A DNA stretch of 44,775 nt from positions 185,632,175 through 185,676,949 of the forward strand of contig JBOZIK010000001.1 in NCBI GenBank assembly GCA_051453625.1, written 5' to 3'. Below are positions 1-12,026 of this stretch, piece by piece; the stretch's first letter is position 1; every line of letters starts with the position of its first letter. Source of the DNA: Welwitschia mirabilis (lineage: Eukaryota > Gnetophyta > Gnetopsida > Welwitschiales). The notes under the pieces were generated by a model. That model was not told the DNA's origin. It saw only the letters and a list, made by a program, of their open reading frames with translations, and did not search any database. The position numbers and the translations under genes were made by a program.

Positions 1-413
1 ATGTTTTGAATGTATTATGATGGGTCATGTAATCTTGTAGTCTTCTATAACTCTTGTGTTAGTTTGCTAAGAGTCTTATTGAGTTTGAGTTGTGAACACC
101 TTGTAAAATCTTCAGTGAACTTTTGTAAATCTTGCCATGTGTCTTCCTTAACTAGTCCTTTTTGTGAGACTTGTACTTGAGATCTTGAATGACCATTGAC
201 CTATGTAAATCAAATTAAGAATTTAATAATAGCCAACATAACCACATGTACAGACTTTAAATAGTGTAACTCTCTGTTGGGAGTCTCAAGACCATGGGAC
301 TAGACTATTACCGCCAAAAAGGGGAGATTGTGCACACCTATATGATTTTGACCCCTTTCCTGGCAGGATGCATTTTGGATTACTTGATTAGATTAGAGTT
401 CGACTCTTAGTGA
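1..413 (+). mobile_element. copia-like 3' end fragment
   Basis: No reading frame is intact here. At 316-328 the purine-rich AAAAAGGGGAGATTG resembles the polypurine tract that precedes the 3' LTR of plant Ty1/copia elements, and TGTGCACACC follows at once like an LTR start. The copia-1 3' LTR at 36317 also has a purine tract followed by a TATGCACACC stretch. I infer a truncated copia 3' end whose LTR runs into the N gap at 414. No second LTR was found to prove it. Confidence 0.3.
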
Positions 414-428
414 NNNNNNNNNNNNNNN
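414..428. other. assembly gap (15 N)
   Basis: Run of N separating the copia-like 3' end from the pyrimidine-rich block. Confidence 0.99.
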
Positions 429-1190
429 TGCCTATAATGTTTTTAGCCCTTTAGCCTCCATGGCTTAGTCTCCCTCCCTCCACTGTAGTCTGCTATCCTC
501 ACTCCAGTGCCTCCCTTTTGGACTATTTTGTAGCCGCCCTTTGTCCTTTGCCTGAAACCACGGTCTCATCCTCTACGGCTTCTGTCATTGCTCTTGCATC
601 CTCCGTTTTGCCTGCTCACGCCTCCATTCTCCTGTAGTCTCCTTTACCGGACCGGGCCTCCTCACCCGCACACGTGTGACACTCGCGCTACCACCGACTG
701 CACACATGCCCCCACGCTAAATCAGGCTCACTTCCTCGACCATCAACCGTGAATCCGAAACCATGCCTGCCTAGACCATGCCTCTTTTCTTTTGTAACTC
801 CGTCACTAGATGCCTCCGGCGTCCTTTTTTCTTCCGCATGTTTCCTGCCTCCGCACCGCCCCTGCACTATACCCTTCACGACCCCTGATGCACCCTCGAC
901 GTCTCTGCGCAATGCTCCTGCTTAGCCTCCACAGCTGTCAACCCTTCTTCTCCGCGTTTTCTCTCTGTAGCTCCCTCGTCACACGCTCACCCTGTTTGCT
1001 TGACTCTCAGCCATTAATCTCCTTCCCATTGACGTTTCATTGCTTCTATCTCTCTGGTCATACTCTCAAGCACCTCCTTTCCACTTACCTCTGCTCCAAT
1101 GAAATCCCCCTTTCTTTTCTGCATTTTGAGTTCACGTACAGACTTCGAATCACTTACAAACAAAAACCTCCTAATATTATCAACATGTCA
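429..1190. other. pyrimidine-rich, GC-richer block
   Basis: The + strand is strongly C/T-rich and clearly less AT-rich than anything else in the window, with CpG sites still present. Open frames here on both strands (for example 810-1250 and 688-912) have no recognisable domain and overlap one another, so I read them as composition artefacts. A similar C/T-rich block followed by a tRNA-like module occurs in the copia-1 leader (12500-13440), so this may be copia leader sequence. Confidence 0.4.
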
Positions 1191-1194
1191 CATG

Positions 1195-1255
1195 GTGAGA
1201 CCGGTTATCAAGGAGTGGTAAGGGTATTTTATTGGGGGTCTTGGGTTTAACCCCA
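1195..1255 (+). repeat. tRNA-like (SINE-like) module
   Basis: An A-box-like AAGGAGTGGTAAGGG (about 1209-1223) is followed about 20 bases later by a B-box-like TTGGGTTTAACCCC (1241-1254, consensus GGTTCGANTCC with CG changed to TA). The spacing and order are those of an internal RNA polymerase III promoter, as in tRNAs and tRNA-derived SINEs. It does not fold as an intact tRNA and no particular tRNA identity can be assigned. No poly(A) or target duplication was found. Confidence 0.4.
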
Positions 1256-3143
1256 ACCTCCAATGTTTTATCATTTAGATATATATACATCAACCATATT
1301 GAGTTACTCTATATAATAGTTCTGATATAAGAACCTTATGAACTATAGACTTATAAAAACTATACAGATTAGACTATATGGTTATGTTTATGCACTCCAA
1401 ATTTGACTTTTGAACTACTCAGTAAATAAAATATCTTTAAAATTGGTCTTTCTATTGAACCTAAGTTCTCGTATTATACTCCTTAATGTTATCTACTAAG
1501 GCTTGAGTTCATTTTTTAGAAAGAATTTCACCATAAAAATGCAAAAACACATTTAGCATAAAGGTATATTCCATGAAAACTTTACACCAACTAACTTAAA
1601 TATTTTTACCCATAAGAAACCATGACAACTTAACATCCTATATGATTCATTACCATTATGAAAACTTAGTATACAGTTAAAAACTAGACATTACATCAAA
1701 CCATGTCACTTTCATCTTTATCTATTAAGTAATATTCAAGCCTCAATGAAGAAACCAAATCTTGTTTTAATATTAAAACCATTTTGTAATAATTTTCTTA
1801 AGGAACATCCACCTTTTCCAATGGTTTTCAACTCACTTTTGTCATCACCTTAAAATGATATCTTACAAGAGTTATTAAATAAGCAAAAACAAGCTAAATG
1901 ATGGATTATTTCTAGTTTGAACATATAAATTTTACTGCTTGTATTGATGTTCTTCCTAATTTTATGGAATCATGCATAAAACGCTATATGGATCCTCTCC
2001 CAACTTAGAATGCTTTGCAAAATGTTGAATCATTGAATCACCCTTCATATTTTTAAGCCACTTTCCATGCACTAGCTTGAAAAATCCCTTTTAAACTATT
2101 TAGTTTTATTATATGCTTTTAGATTAGGTCTTTCCTTTAAATTAGATTTTGCTTTTAGATTAGATTTAAATTAGAAAAAGTTAAAAATATTAAAAATACT
2201 TATACTTGATGGTATCACTTTTGTAAAACCACCCGAGCATCACCATCTGTATAATCATTGCCTTAAACATTTTCATTTAGAAAACCTTAAATAATGCCCA
2301 CAACATAGAATAAGCCATTATTGCCTCAAACCTCATCATTTACCTATTCCAACTTGGTACTACTTAATAAAACTCATCAACCATTCTCCTCTTATACTAA
2401 TTTATGAATTCCTTAGACTTGATGACCTTGGTTGATGTCCCTTAATAATTAAAATATTAATAAGTGATTACCTTATGAACATAAGTTAAGTAAGATTTAA
2501 TTTTACTTGTATTTTTCAAGAAAGGGTTATGATTGTTTTGGAGTTATTAAAATTAGGTTCAGCATGTAACACTAAAAATTATCATTTTAGCTTATAAACC
2601 ATGTCATGACATTTCACTTATAGAATCTTAAAATAGCCACTACCACTGCTAGTCCTTACTAGCACTACCCTCTCTTTTTTAAATTTCACTTTCAAACTCT
2701 TTTGCAATATCACCCATTTCATTTATAGTCTTTTAAAATTTTCTAGCCCTAGTAAGATTTTCTAGAAATTGACTGTAATCTATTTCTAATAATTAAATTT
2801 TACCTTTTTTTTTCATTTTCATATTTAATCCCATTTTTCTTACATTTACAAAAATCCTCATTTGCAATGTAAGTGATTGATCATTATTTCTAAGAGCATC
2901 TCTCTTTTTGCATTTTCTTGTATGCATTTAAGTGTATCACCTTATAGTATTTTTGAGTACGTTATAATAACATNNNNNNNNNNTAGTTTAAAGTTTGTGC
3001 ATTGAATTTTTTCTAAGTTTTGAAGTTCTTACATTAAAGTGATTTTATAGCTTGTAGTATGAGAAAACATGTAAAGAAAAATTTTGTTTTCAAAAACTTT
3101 GACTTATTTTTAAAAGAATTATTTTAAATTTTATTATCCACAT
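1256..3143. other. AT-rich DNA without recognisable genes
   Basis: No domain, LTR edge or RNA gene was recognised on either strand. A short local repeat of TTAGATTAG-type units lies at about 2115-2175. A 10-N gap is at 2974-2983. Probably very old repeat remnants. Confidence 0.5.
2974..2983. other. assembly gap (10 N)
   Basis: Short run of N in AT-rich sequence. Confidence 0.99.
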
Positions 3144-3480
3144 CTGCTTGCACTGCCACTTTGCTTTGAAATAGCATGCTCCTCTAGTGATGTTTTTTAG
3201 GTATTTCATAGCTACGGCAGATCACTTAGTCCTATTCATCTTTGGTGCTAGAGCACTTAATGAATAAGTTATTATACACTCTTTCAAGGATGGTCGCTTC
3301 TAGGCAAATCTCTTGGCTATCTTTGCAATCATACATCCTTCATCACTAAGCAGTCATTTAGGGGCCTTATCTAATGATCTAGGTTGTTTGCCACTTGACG
3401 ATGAAACTTATCCCATATCATCTCACTGGCTAACATCTATTTAACTTCGCGAAGAAAGTCTAGTTTTGGTTGGGGGTATG
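3144..3480 (+). pseudogene. possible decayed 3' ORF and polypurine tract of an Athila-like element
   Basis: One forward frame stays readable for about 110 codons with only a few TAG/TAA stops at places where CAG or CAA would fit. I do not recognise the protein. It ends at GGTTGGGGGTATGG (about 3467-3480), a G-rich tract like the polypurine tract next to Athila-type 3' LTRs, and the LTR body begins about 120 bases further on. The inferred reading is the 3' end of the element whose LTR is annotated next; the evidence is weak. Confidence 0.25.
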
Positions 3481-3737
3481 GCATGCTTTTTTCAATAATT
3501 TTTTCTAATTTCAATGCCTTATTTTTTAAAAATTAGTAGAAAAATTTTAAAAGACATCATTTTTCATACTTGAATATTTTTCCTTAGACAAATTTTCTAT
3601 TTTGATCATTTCTTTATCAATTTTTTACTAAGAGACTAGCAAAATTCTAGTTAGAGGGCATGTTTACATACAAGAATTGACATTTAAACCAAGTATAATT
3701 AATTAATTTAGTATACTTAAAGATATTACAAATTATG

Positions 3738-4324
3738 NNNNNNNNNNNNNNNNNNNNNNNNNNNNNNNNNNNNNNNNNNNNNNNNNNNNNNNNNNNNNNN
3801 NNNNNNNNNNNNNNNNNNNNNNNNNNNNNNNNNNNNNNNNNNNNNNNNNNNNNNNNNNNNNNNNNNNNNNNNNNNNNNNNNNNNNNNNNNNNNNNNNNNN
3901 NNNNNNNNNNNNNNNNNNNNNNNNNNNNNNNNNNNNNNNNNNNNNNNNNNNNNNNNNNNNNNNNNNNNNNNNNNNNNNNNNNNNNNNNNNNNNNNNNNNN
4001 NNNNNNNNNNNNNNNNNNNNNNNNNNNNNNNNNNNNNNNNNNNNNNNNNNNNNNNNNNNNNNNNNNNNNNNNNNNNNNNNNNNNNNNNNNNNNNNNNNNN
4101 NNNNNNNNNNNNNNNNNNNNNNNNNNNNNNNNNNNNNNNNNNNNNNNNNNNNNNNNNNNNNNNNNNNNNNNNNNNNNNNNNNNNNNNNNNNNNNNNNNNN
4201 NNNNNNNNNNNNNNNNNNNNNNNNNNNNNNNNNNNNNNNNNNNNNNNNNNNNNNNNNNNNNNNNNNNNNNNNNNNNNNNNNNNNNNNNNNNNNNNNNNNN
4301 NNNNNNNNNNNNNNNNNNNNNNNN
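3738..4324. other. assembly gap (587 N) inside LTR 1
   Basis: The gap is bounded by a near-identical sequence on both sides (3690-3737 and 4325-4372), so gap size and content are suspect. Confidence 0.95.
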
Positions 4325-4913
4325 ACCAAGTATAATTAATTAATTTAGTATACTTAAAGATATTAAAAATTATGTCTTCGACTTTTTTTATAAAATTTCA
4401 GAAACTATAAGCTTTTCTATGATAATTTTAGGTTAATTTTTGCTTTCTAAAGGACATGCTAAAATTTGAAGAAGATCCAATAGAAAATGTTGATGCCATC
4501 ATCTAGGTAACTAGTGTCATTGGTCTTTTAGAGTATAATGAACACAAAGCTATGTTCTCATATCTTTATGGGAAGTTCATCACATTCAACTTATAAGCTT
4601 TGTTAGAAATACATTAGAAATAATCATTAACCTTGGCGATACATGGAAGAGGTGCAAAGTGATACATGATAATGATATGTGGTGGTGATAAGTATGATGA
4701 TGGGGAGAACACATGGTGATATCATGTGGTGGCAACAACATCATCATGCAAAGGTATCATCATGACTACATTTCATAAGAAAACACAAATCTTACCAAAT
4801 ACTACATAATGAAATTTGTAACCTCCTCTTAATGTAATTACCTAAAAGTGTATCTTCCCTAATGTAACTATTACCAACAACTACAAGCCAAAGATTCCTA
4901 ATCCTTTCCTCAT

Positions 4914-4923
4914 CTATAAAAGG
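4914..4923 (+). promoter_or_regulatory. LTR 1 TATA box
   Basis: CTATAAAAGG followed by CCTTGAGCCC. The paralogous LTR at 36616-37994 has CTATAAAAAGG at the same relative place. Position and conservation fit an RNA polymerase II core promoter. Confidence 0.55.
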
Positions 4924-5755
4924 CCTTGAGCCCTCATTGTAAATGAGGGTTCTTTAGTTGGTACAACATGGTGGAAATACTTGAAGCATTAGGACATGAT
5001 GGCTTTCTAAGTAGCTCCATTAGGACTGCACTTTTTCATATGCTAGTTAGAGGGGCCCATTTTAGGTTTATCTTCCTCTTTTAATGTAATGTATTTTCTA
5101 AATTTAATGTAAGAATAAGTTATTCATTCTTCAATTTCTATTGCACATTAACATGGTACTTTGAATCCTTAGGTAAGACTCTTTCTTATATTCAATATTA
5201 TAGTAGTTGTTCATTATTTGATTTCTAATGCATATTAACATGGTAAATTTAATCCTTAGGTGAGACTACATCATTAAGATTTTTCAAATTGAGTGAATTC
5301 TCTAAAGTTAACTTTTTTATTGTAGTCGCTATTATGTTATAGATCTTAAGTACTATTTTTTTTGCTTTCTATGTTCATAAAGGGCTATGAAGGATTGGAT
5401 TAAAGTGATTATTGAATTTACCAATGTTTAAGAAATGAATGATATTATGTCATCATGCCCAAGCCATCATGACTTGATAATTGAAAGATCATGTTCAAGA
5501 ATAATAAGAATTATTGAAGTGAAGGTGGATTGTTGAATAAGCCAAGCTAAACCTCTGAAGCATGTTTGTCTTCATACATTACAAACTAAATTTTACCTAA
5601 TATTCTCAGCTTGATTTTACATTTGATTTGATTTTTATTACAAAATTAAAAATATTATATTACTTTTGTCAAGTTTACCATAAATATCTTTGTGGAAAAA
5701 TGACATTGGATCCCTACCTAGTTTATTTCATTGGTGTTCATCTTTACACTATAAT

Positions 5756-7499
5756 GCATAATATTTAGATGAACACCTTTTTAATCTTTTAAATTTAAAA
5801 AAGTTTATATTTTCTAAAGTAGGCAGTGGATCCCAAATAGTAATTTAATACTAACATTTGAAACATCTGAAAAACATAGTAAGTAGAATAATAAAAAGTT
5901 TATAATAATGCTATAGAGAAAATGCAACTTCTAAAATTCCTAAGATCAATCAATACACAATTATGATAAAAGAGAAACTCTCTAAAAGTATTAGAATAAC
6001 TTTGAACATTCTTTTCTTATGATCATGATACTTAATTGGTATAAAACTTCTCTCATAGTATCTGATTTTTTTCGTATGCAGTATAGGCATTAACATGGAT
6101 GTCTAAATAAAAAGGATGTGTTATGGAATAATTAGATTCTAAAAAGCTTTTTTAAAATTAAGTAAGGCCCATTTTACTAATAATCTAATAGCTAAATGAT
6201 TTAGTTAACCTTCAACTAAATTTTTACTACCTTAGTGTGGATCTAAAAACCAATACTTTGAAAAATAGAAGTTAAATATTATGTCTAGAAAAGTATAATT
6301 ATTAATTCCTTTAAAAAATATAATTTCATTCATGTTTCTAGCTTTTATAAACGATGCAAGGTGTAAAAGTTTGAAAGAGTTCATTAAAATATTTAATAGA
6401 TCTAAAAGAAGAATATGCTTCTAGCTCAAATAAAATCCTTAAAAGGATATAAGAATCCATATTTAAGTGTTTTAATCCATACAATAATCAATGAAACAAT
6501 GCTAGAAACTATCTTCATTATTACAGAAAAAACAAGTATAAACTACGAAGCTTATATGGAGAAGCCTTTATCAATAGAAAGAACTTATTAAAGAAGATAC
6601 CATAGAAAGTGTTGTTGTCTTAGTAATGCAATTAATTCTCAAATCCTTTAAATTTTGAATGTATATTAATTCTTTGGATGTTTCTTCCAACAATATATGA
6701 TAAGCTTTTTTTTCCCTCTTTTTATAAGAATAAATGAACTACCATATTTTTACTATATTGAGTTTAATCATAATTATCTTAAATATGAACTATATTAAAA
6801 ATTTTAAAAAAAAAACATTCATATCATTTCAGCTATCATAAATCTATTAAAAGGTTTCTCATAAAATCAATTGATTATGCATTAAAAGAAAGGCCACATA
6901 CCTAGTAAATTAATAAGCTACTAACTAAGGTTTTAAAGAAGTAAGGTGTTATTTAATGGTAACCACCATAGAACTACATCCTAGAATATAGAAGAATTTA
7001 CAAAAATTTTATATCAAATAGTATTCTTATAAATTATTTTTCATGTAATTCATTCTCTTTTTAGGCTAATAGATTTTTAAATCTTGATATTCATTAAAGA
7101 CATCAAGTAGTTAATGAGATGCATACCTTCTAGTGTAATCTAGTTTTTGAATTAGCATGATCTAATTGTTTAAACAATAAGTTATAACACCATTCTATAA
7201 AGTCAAATTAATTAGCTAATCATTACCGTAGAGGAAAATACCTTACATAAAGTAGTAAAAATGATCTAAACCTCTAATTTTATTTAGTAAACTCTGTGAA
7301 TTACTTTCCTATCATTATTACTTAATCATATAACATCATGATTTAAGTTTTTAATTTTCTTATAACTTAAAACAACATGATCACAATAAGGTTCATATTA
7401 AATATAACTAGTAAGCAAAATACTTTTATGCATTATGTATTTCTCATTTATTATGTTTTTTTAATTTTATGTATCAACTTTGAAAGCTATTTTATTAAT
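5756..7499. other. AT-rich DNA, probably including the degraded 3' part of the LINE
   Basis: No domain recognised. A T-run at about 6706-6718 could be the complement of the LINE poly(A) tail, but nothing between it and 7500 confirms this. Confidence 0.4.
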
Positions 7500-8700
7500 A
7501 GTATAATTCCATAATAGCTTAGAAGTTCCTTGAAAAGAGAAGGAAATTCCAAAAATTTGATCATCTCATCATCTTAAATGATTTTTCATAGTTCATAGAA
7601 ACGTCATGTATAATTTTTTTAAAGAGTAAATACTAAAAATGTTTCCCCAATTAATTTTAGAACTAAAGAGAGAATAATAAAGAGTAATTCTAAAGAGCAT
7701 ACACTTAATTATAGCTTAATAATTCTTAATTAAAAATAAGTCATATTGATAAGTTTCATTGGATTTTCACCAATACAAATATCATGAATGAGGTTATCCT
7801 ACTCATTCTTTTGAATATCATGACATAAAAATTTTACTACAATATTAAAATATAGGAAGTTATAGGACATCCTTGCCTTATAGATCCTTTAAGAAAAAAG
7901 TTAGAACTAATACTTTTTATATTGAAAGCACATTCATTTCCATTCTTAAATAAACAATTCACCATATGAATAGAAAAAATTTCTAGATCTCAGCTTTTTC
8001 CTACAAGTTAAGATAATGTTCCATTCAATTGTATCATAGTATTTTGCATAATCAAGTTTAAGAAAGATAATACCTTAATTAGTATTCATTCTTCATGTTA
8101 AATCTTTCCAAGCATATATACTATTATTGAAATACATCTACATTTAACAAAATCACTTTTCTCCATACAAGTAATACTAGATAGGATAGTCCATAACTTG
8201 ATGTTAAACATTTATAACAAGTATTAAGTAAAATTATTCATCTCTTAATTAAAAATGAAATGCGATTTACTTGATGTTTGTAGAAGATGAATAACACCTT
8301 GATTAAGCTATGACCTAAATTGCCTTCATGTAAGACTTCTTGAAATAATCTAAGGTATTCTTTCCTTATAATATTCCAATGGTGTTTATTAAATTATATA
8401 GAAAAATCATCAATTCCTAAAGCTTATGACTATCCATATCAAAGAAACCTACCTAAACTAATCCTCTGAAATATCTTTATTTAAAATTTAATGATGAACT
8501 TCTAAAACCTTTTAGAGAAGAAAGTAATGATTTTAATTAAATAGATGCTAATGAAATCATATAATTTAAAGACCTTAGTAAAATTATTATCTATATAAGT
8601 AGGAATACCTTGAGGATTAGGGTTTAAACATCCTTAAGAAAATCAAAATATCTCTTAACAAATCTTAAAAGCTCTTCATAATTAGCATCTTGCATGCTAA
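7500..8700 (-). pseudogene. LINE (L1-type) reverse transcriptase, decayed
   Basis: Reading leftwards on the - strand, fragments of a non-LTR retrotransposon RT appear in family order. LNTCYKCLT (about 8200) matches the L1 'ISLLNTVYK' block. LKLDYAKYYDTIEWN (8019-8063) matches 'LKLDFEKAYDTVEW', the first palm block with its Asp. IHMVNCLFKNG lies near 7960. GSIRQGCP (7864-7887) matches the 'RGIRQGCPLSP' motif. A DD followed by QIFG near 7566-7580 fits the FADD block. Several stops and frameshifts break the frame. The endonuclease domain and the 3' end were not found. Confidence 0.75.
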
Positions 8701-9079
8701 ACAAAGAAATTATACTAATCATAATTGCACTTTTAAAAATTAACATTTTTAGGAATTTGAATAATTTTTAATTTCTAAAAGATACTTATGAAAATATGGT
8801 TAATTATTCTATACCAATATAAACAGATAACATAATTTATTGAGTGTTTAAATACACTGGTATTACTTTAGTAGTTATTTATTCATGAACATGTCTAGAA
8901 TGATTCTAAATACAACACATAACATGGATCAATTATGTAATTCATCTAAAATTACCATTTGAATGGGGCTTTATATTCTATAAAATGGAAAAAATTATTT
9001 TAATTGATTTAAAATTATATGCATTTCCAAATAATCTAAGATAAAAATTAATTTTTCATAGTTAAATACTTGAAGTTAA
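8701..9079. other. AT-rich DNA, nothing recognised
   Basis: Lies between the LINE fragment and copia-0. No motif seen; it may hold the degraded gag start of copia-0. Confidence 0.4.
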
Positions 9080-9660
9080 TATGTCAACAAATGGGATAAT
9101 AAGTTTTAAAAAGTAAGGACATATGCAGTAGATACTATCAATAAACCACATAACATTGTCTTTTTCATCGAATGTGTACATGAAGTCTTAATCTATAATG
9201 AGATCATTACCATTATAGTGGCTAATAGAAAATTGAAGAAACTAAATTCCAAAAAGCTACATGTAGTTCTAATTAGCCTTGATAGGTAATACAATATTCA
9301 TACCTAGGATGATCAAGAATCTAACAGCATAAGAGATGAAGTAAACTATAATAGTAGAATAAACCATCAAGGTCAGAAAGGAAACTAGGATAAGGATATA
9401 CCTAATAATAATAAGATCCATTAGAATAAAGATAGATGTAAAGAAACTCTAGAACAAGAAACTCTAAGGAGAAAAATAACAAAAAGAATATTCGCTATAA
9501 TAGATGTCGCAAACAAGGACATCTTACATGGAATTATCTTCTATTATATGATTATATTAAGTTGGAAGGTTAATAAGATCAAGTAGAAGAGAAAAAGCAA
9601 GGATCAGACTCATATTATAATGAAGAAGAGTTAACATTAACGTTAATGCATGTAATCAAT
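9080..9660 (+). pseudogene. copia-0 gag remnant with degenerate CCHC knuckle
   Basis: A lysine- and asparagine-rich forward frame leads to YNRCRKQGHLTWNY at 9496-9537. This has the exact spacing of a retroviral CX2CX4HX4C zinc knuckle, with the first and last Cys replaced by Tyr (TGT to TAT). The third and fourth landmarks (Cys, Gly-His) remain. Such a knuckle ends the Gag part of Ty1/copia polyproteins and binds genomic RNA. Integrase and RT follow in the same orientation. Dead through several stops. Confidence 0.6.
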
Positions 9661-10264
9661 GAAATATGAAAAAACATTATATATTTGAAAAGGACTAGAT
9701 TCAAGTTGGTCTTATAGATAACTAAGATAATATCGTTAAAATTACAAATTTGATAAAAGATGATATAAGTAACTATTAAATCATGGATTCAAAAGAAACA
9801 CATTACTTCAATTCTAGAAAACTATTCTTTTATTAGATAAATGAGAAGTTTCACAATGTAGTTTATACAATATATAAATATATTCTAAGAGATGTATGGG
9901 ATTCTAGGTATGGGATTGATGTTAATATAACCTTCATATGAAACTAAAGGACTCTACTTAAGAAATGTATTCTCTATTCTAAGATTGAATCAAAGTGTAC
10001 TATCTCTGATGACTTTGATTTGAAGAGTTTATAATGATAGAAACAAAAGGAATAGTAAACATTGTAAATGGAAAGAAGCCCTATATCACTAGTATACTAG
10101 TTGGAAAATTTATCTACTTGAATGATAGAGCATTAACAAATTAAGAAGAAAGTGTTTATTCATCCAAATTTAAGGCTATAGAATATCATTATTTAGTTAA
10201 GGATAAGTATAATTTGCATAATTGATTAAAAAACCACTCTAGCATGCATCAATTAACTATTAAA
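9661..10264 (+). pseudogene. copia-0 protease / pre-integrase region, badly decayed
   Basis: The copia aspartic protease and the GAG-pre-integrase segment should lie between the knuckle and the integrase. Only a tryptophan-led stretch (WIQKKHITSILENY, about 9785-9826) could correspond to the protease start, and its catalytic Asp is not visible. The assignment rests on position. Confidence 0.3.
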
Positions 10265-10510
10265 AATGAATTCGGATACAAGATAAAAACTTTACAAATG
10301 GATCAAAAAGGGAAGTAGGTTTTTAAATAATTTGAGAAACATTTAAAGAAATATATTATTAGACATTAAACCACTATTATAGGAATGTCATGGTAGAATA
10401 TCATAGAAGGAATGAACTATATTATTCTTAACATAATGCAACTCATGCTAATTTATAAGAAGTTACATGTTTACTTATGTGTTAGGCTCTATAAATAGCC
10501 TTAAAAACCA
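10265..10510 (+). pseudogene. copia-0 integrase catalytic core, decayed
   Basis: LQMDQKG at 10292-10312 corresponds to the copia integrase block 'LRSDNGGE' and keeps the second catalytic Asp. NIIEGMNYIILNIMQLML (10397-10450) corresponds to 'NGVVERMNRTILNMARSML' and keeps the catalytic Glu at 10406-10408. KKLHVYL follows like 'KKLPxxFW'. This is the DDE domain that inserts element cDNA into the host genome. TAG/TAA stops interrupt it, several replacing probable Glu or Gln. Confidence 0.7.
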
Positions 10511-11439
10511 TGAACTATCTAATAGGAAAAGGTAGAAAGTATCTAATGAATTATGAACTTGATATCCTAGTAGGTTTTAATACTTTATAGTTCTCCACTC
10601 ATGGACTTATGCCTTCATCGTGTTATTACACCATAATAAATCACAATTACATGCTTATCCTAGATTTTTTTATTAGGTATGGAATACATACCAAGGGATG
10701 TAATTATTATTATTATTTATTTTTAAGTAAAGGAAGCTCATGATTTATTAGGGTATGATCTTTACTAAATCCAAGGAAGAGCTTATTCACTTGAATGATA
10801 AAGCTAAATCTCATATTGTGAATGAAATTAATCATCTTAAAGGTTAGGCCTAATCCCCATACTATGCAATGTGTCTTATGAATAGATTCATTTTGGATGA
10901 TGTCCATGTACAAATTATAATTTTTGAGGGGAAAGGTAATCTCCTTAACATGACATATTACACAAAAATTTAAAAATCGACTCATAATTAGCTTTATTAG
11001 TTGTTATAGTAAGAGCTAAAGTAACTAGAGCTAGTCACACTAGGAGGACAAACTAGATAAAAAAGTCAATAATATATATCAAAATAATAGAACTAGCATT
11101 TAGATCAATCACTATAGGATCTTTGATTTAATAATACTATTCAGGAGAAACTCATAAATAAGATAATAATAATAACATAAGGGTACCTTAATAGACTCTC
11201 ATAGGACATGAAAGTCATGAAGGCCATTAGCTTTTGAAGGAATTAATATCAAGTAAACTAGATAAGATATGCACTCATTAGGAAGTGTAATCATTCAAGT
11301 AAGAAAAAACAATAACAAAGGACTTGTAAGGATTTACCTTACTTGCAATGAAGAACTTACTATCTTTAAGGAGAGAAATAACTTTCTAGAGTGAAGACAT
11401 ACTACATGCATTGAATATGAATCACTAATCAAGAATAGC
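10511..11439 (+). pseudogene. copia-0 integrase-RT linker region
   Basis: Lies between recognisable integrase and RT of the same element. No motif is conserved, as usual for the copia linker. Open frames on the opposite strand here look like shadows. Confidence 0.4.
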
Positions 11440-11823
11440 ACTTGGGATTTCATAAACTTACCACTTGGTAAGAAATTATAATAAATAAGTGTGTGTTTAG
11501 ATATAAATACAAATCTATGAAATACACAATAAGTGCAAAGTAAGACTGGTAGCAAAATATTATACTTGGGAACATGACATTGACTACAAAAAAGTATTCA
11601 AACCCATGACTAAGTGGTAGAACATCCTTACTTTGATTGTATTTGTAGCTTAAAAGGGATGTAAAATGCATCATCTTGATGGAAGGACTACATTCCTAAA
11701 GGGATATCGTAAAAAGGATATTTGCATGGCTTAACTTAAATGTTTTAAAGTTAAAGCATAAGAGTAGAAGGTCTGTATCCTTAGAATTATCTAAACAAAT
11801 TAAAACAAGCATCTCATTCTTAG
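11440..11823 (+). pseudogene. copia-0 reverse transcriptase, N-terminal half, cut by insertion
   Basis: TWDFINLPLGKK (about 11442-11477) matches the plant copia RT start 'TWELVxLPxGKK'. YTWEHDIDYKKVF (about 11558-11600) matches the 'YxQxxGIDYxEVF' block. MHHLDGRTTFLKGY (11667-11708) matches 'IHxLDVKTAFLNGDL', carrying the first catalytic Asp. The domain ends with TTAAAACAAGCATCTCATTC and TAG (11800-11823), readable as LKQASHS plus a stop where Trp is expected. The frame resumes at 36509 (WYLS) beyond the copia-1 insertion. Indels separate the blocks. Confidence 0.75.
11819..11823. repeat. target-site duplication of copia-1, left copy
   Basis: CTTAG, next to the LTR start at 11824. The right copy is CTTGG at 36507-36511; the difference is one G-to-A transition. 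Confidence 0.65.
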
Positions 11824-12012
11824 TGCTAAGGTTTGTATGCACATCATAATCCTACACTTAGATGAACATGAAAACACTAGTGAAATACTAATGATTTGCT
11901 TGCCCTTATATGTAAGCTTTTGTTTGTAATAAGTAAAGGAGAATATTTTGGAGATATAAAACTTTGATTTTGGAAAATATTTCTAATGTTTCTTGTTCTT
12001 TTGTTTTCAACA
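11824..12012 (+). repeat. copia-1 5' LTR (189 bp)
   Basis: Starts TGCTAAGGTTTGTATGCACA and ends TTTTCAACA, giving TG...CA termini. It aligns with 36317-36506 along its length: GTATGCACATC versus ATATGCACACC at the start, ATAAGTAAAGGAGAATATTT versus ATAAGTAATAAAGAATACTT and TTTCTTGTTCTT versus TTTCTTACTCTT near the end. A primer site follows two bases later. Confidence 0.8.
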
Positions 12013-12014
12013 AG

Positions 12015-12026
12015 TGGTATCAGAGC
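12015..12026 (+). promoter_or_regulatory. copia-1 primer binding site (initiator tRNA-Met)
   Basis: TGGTATCAGAGC is the standard plant Ty1/copia primer site, complementary to the 3' end of initiator tRNA-Met. It lies two bases after the LTR CA end. It is intact although the coding region is heavily decayed. Confidence 0.85.

Larger units (their letters stand above)
3603..5755 (+). repeat. LTR 1, Athila-like Ty3/gypsy family
   Basis: This sequence aligns in order with 36616-37994. Shared blocks include TTTTGATCAT and AATTGACATTT at the left, GAAAATGTTGATGCCATC versus GAAAATGTTAACATCGCC in the middle, a TATA box followed by AGGCCTT, GGCTTTCTAAG, and CTTTTAATGTAATGTA near the right. The left edge (3603 or a little upstream or downstream) and the right edge (about 5750) are uncertain. 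No tRNA primer site follows, while a polypurine-like tract precedes, so I read it as a 3' or solo LTR. It contains a 587-N gap. Confidence 0.65.

Noticed and set aside
688-912. 74-codon reverse ORF
   Set aside because: Shadow of the same C/T-rich composition; no recognisable protein.
810-1250. 146-codon forward ORF in the pyrimidine-rich block
   Set aside because: Leu/Ser/Pro/Cys-rich from C/T-rich DNA, no domain; overlaps another ORF on the other strand and ends inside the tRNA-like module.
3733-4343. Long open frames on both strands
   Set aside because: They consist of N and exist only because N does not code a stop; the same holds for frames over 21495-22361 and 31569-31971.
4497-4510. 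CATCATCTAGG in LTR 1 (and CCATCTAGG at about 36870) as palindromic motif copies
   Set aside because: They are shared LTR sequence of the other family and lack the palindromic right half.
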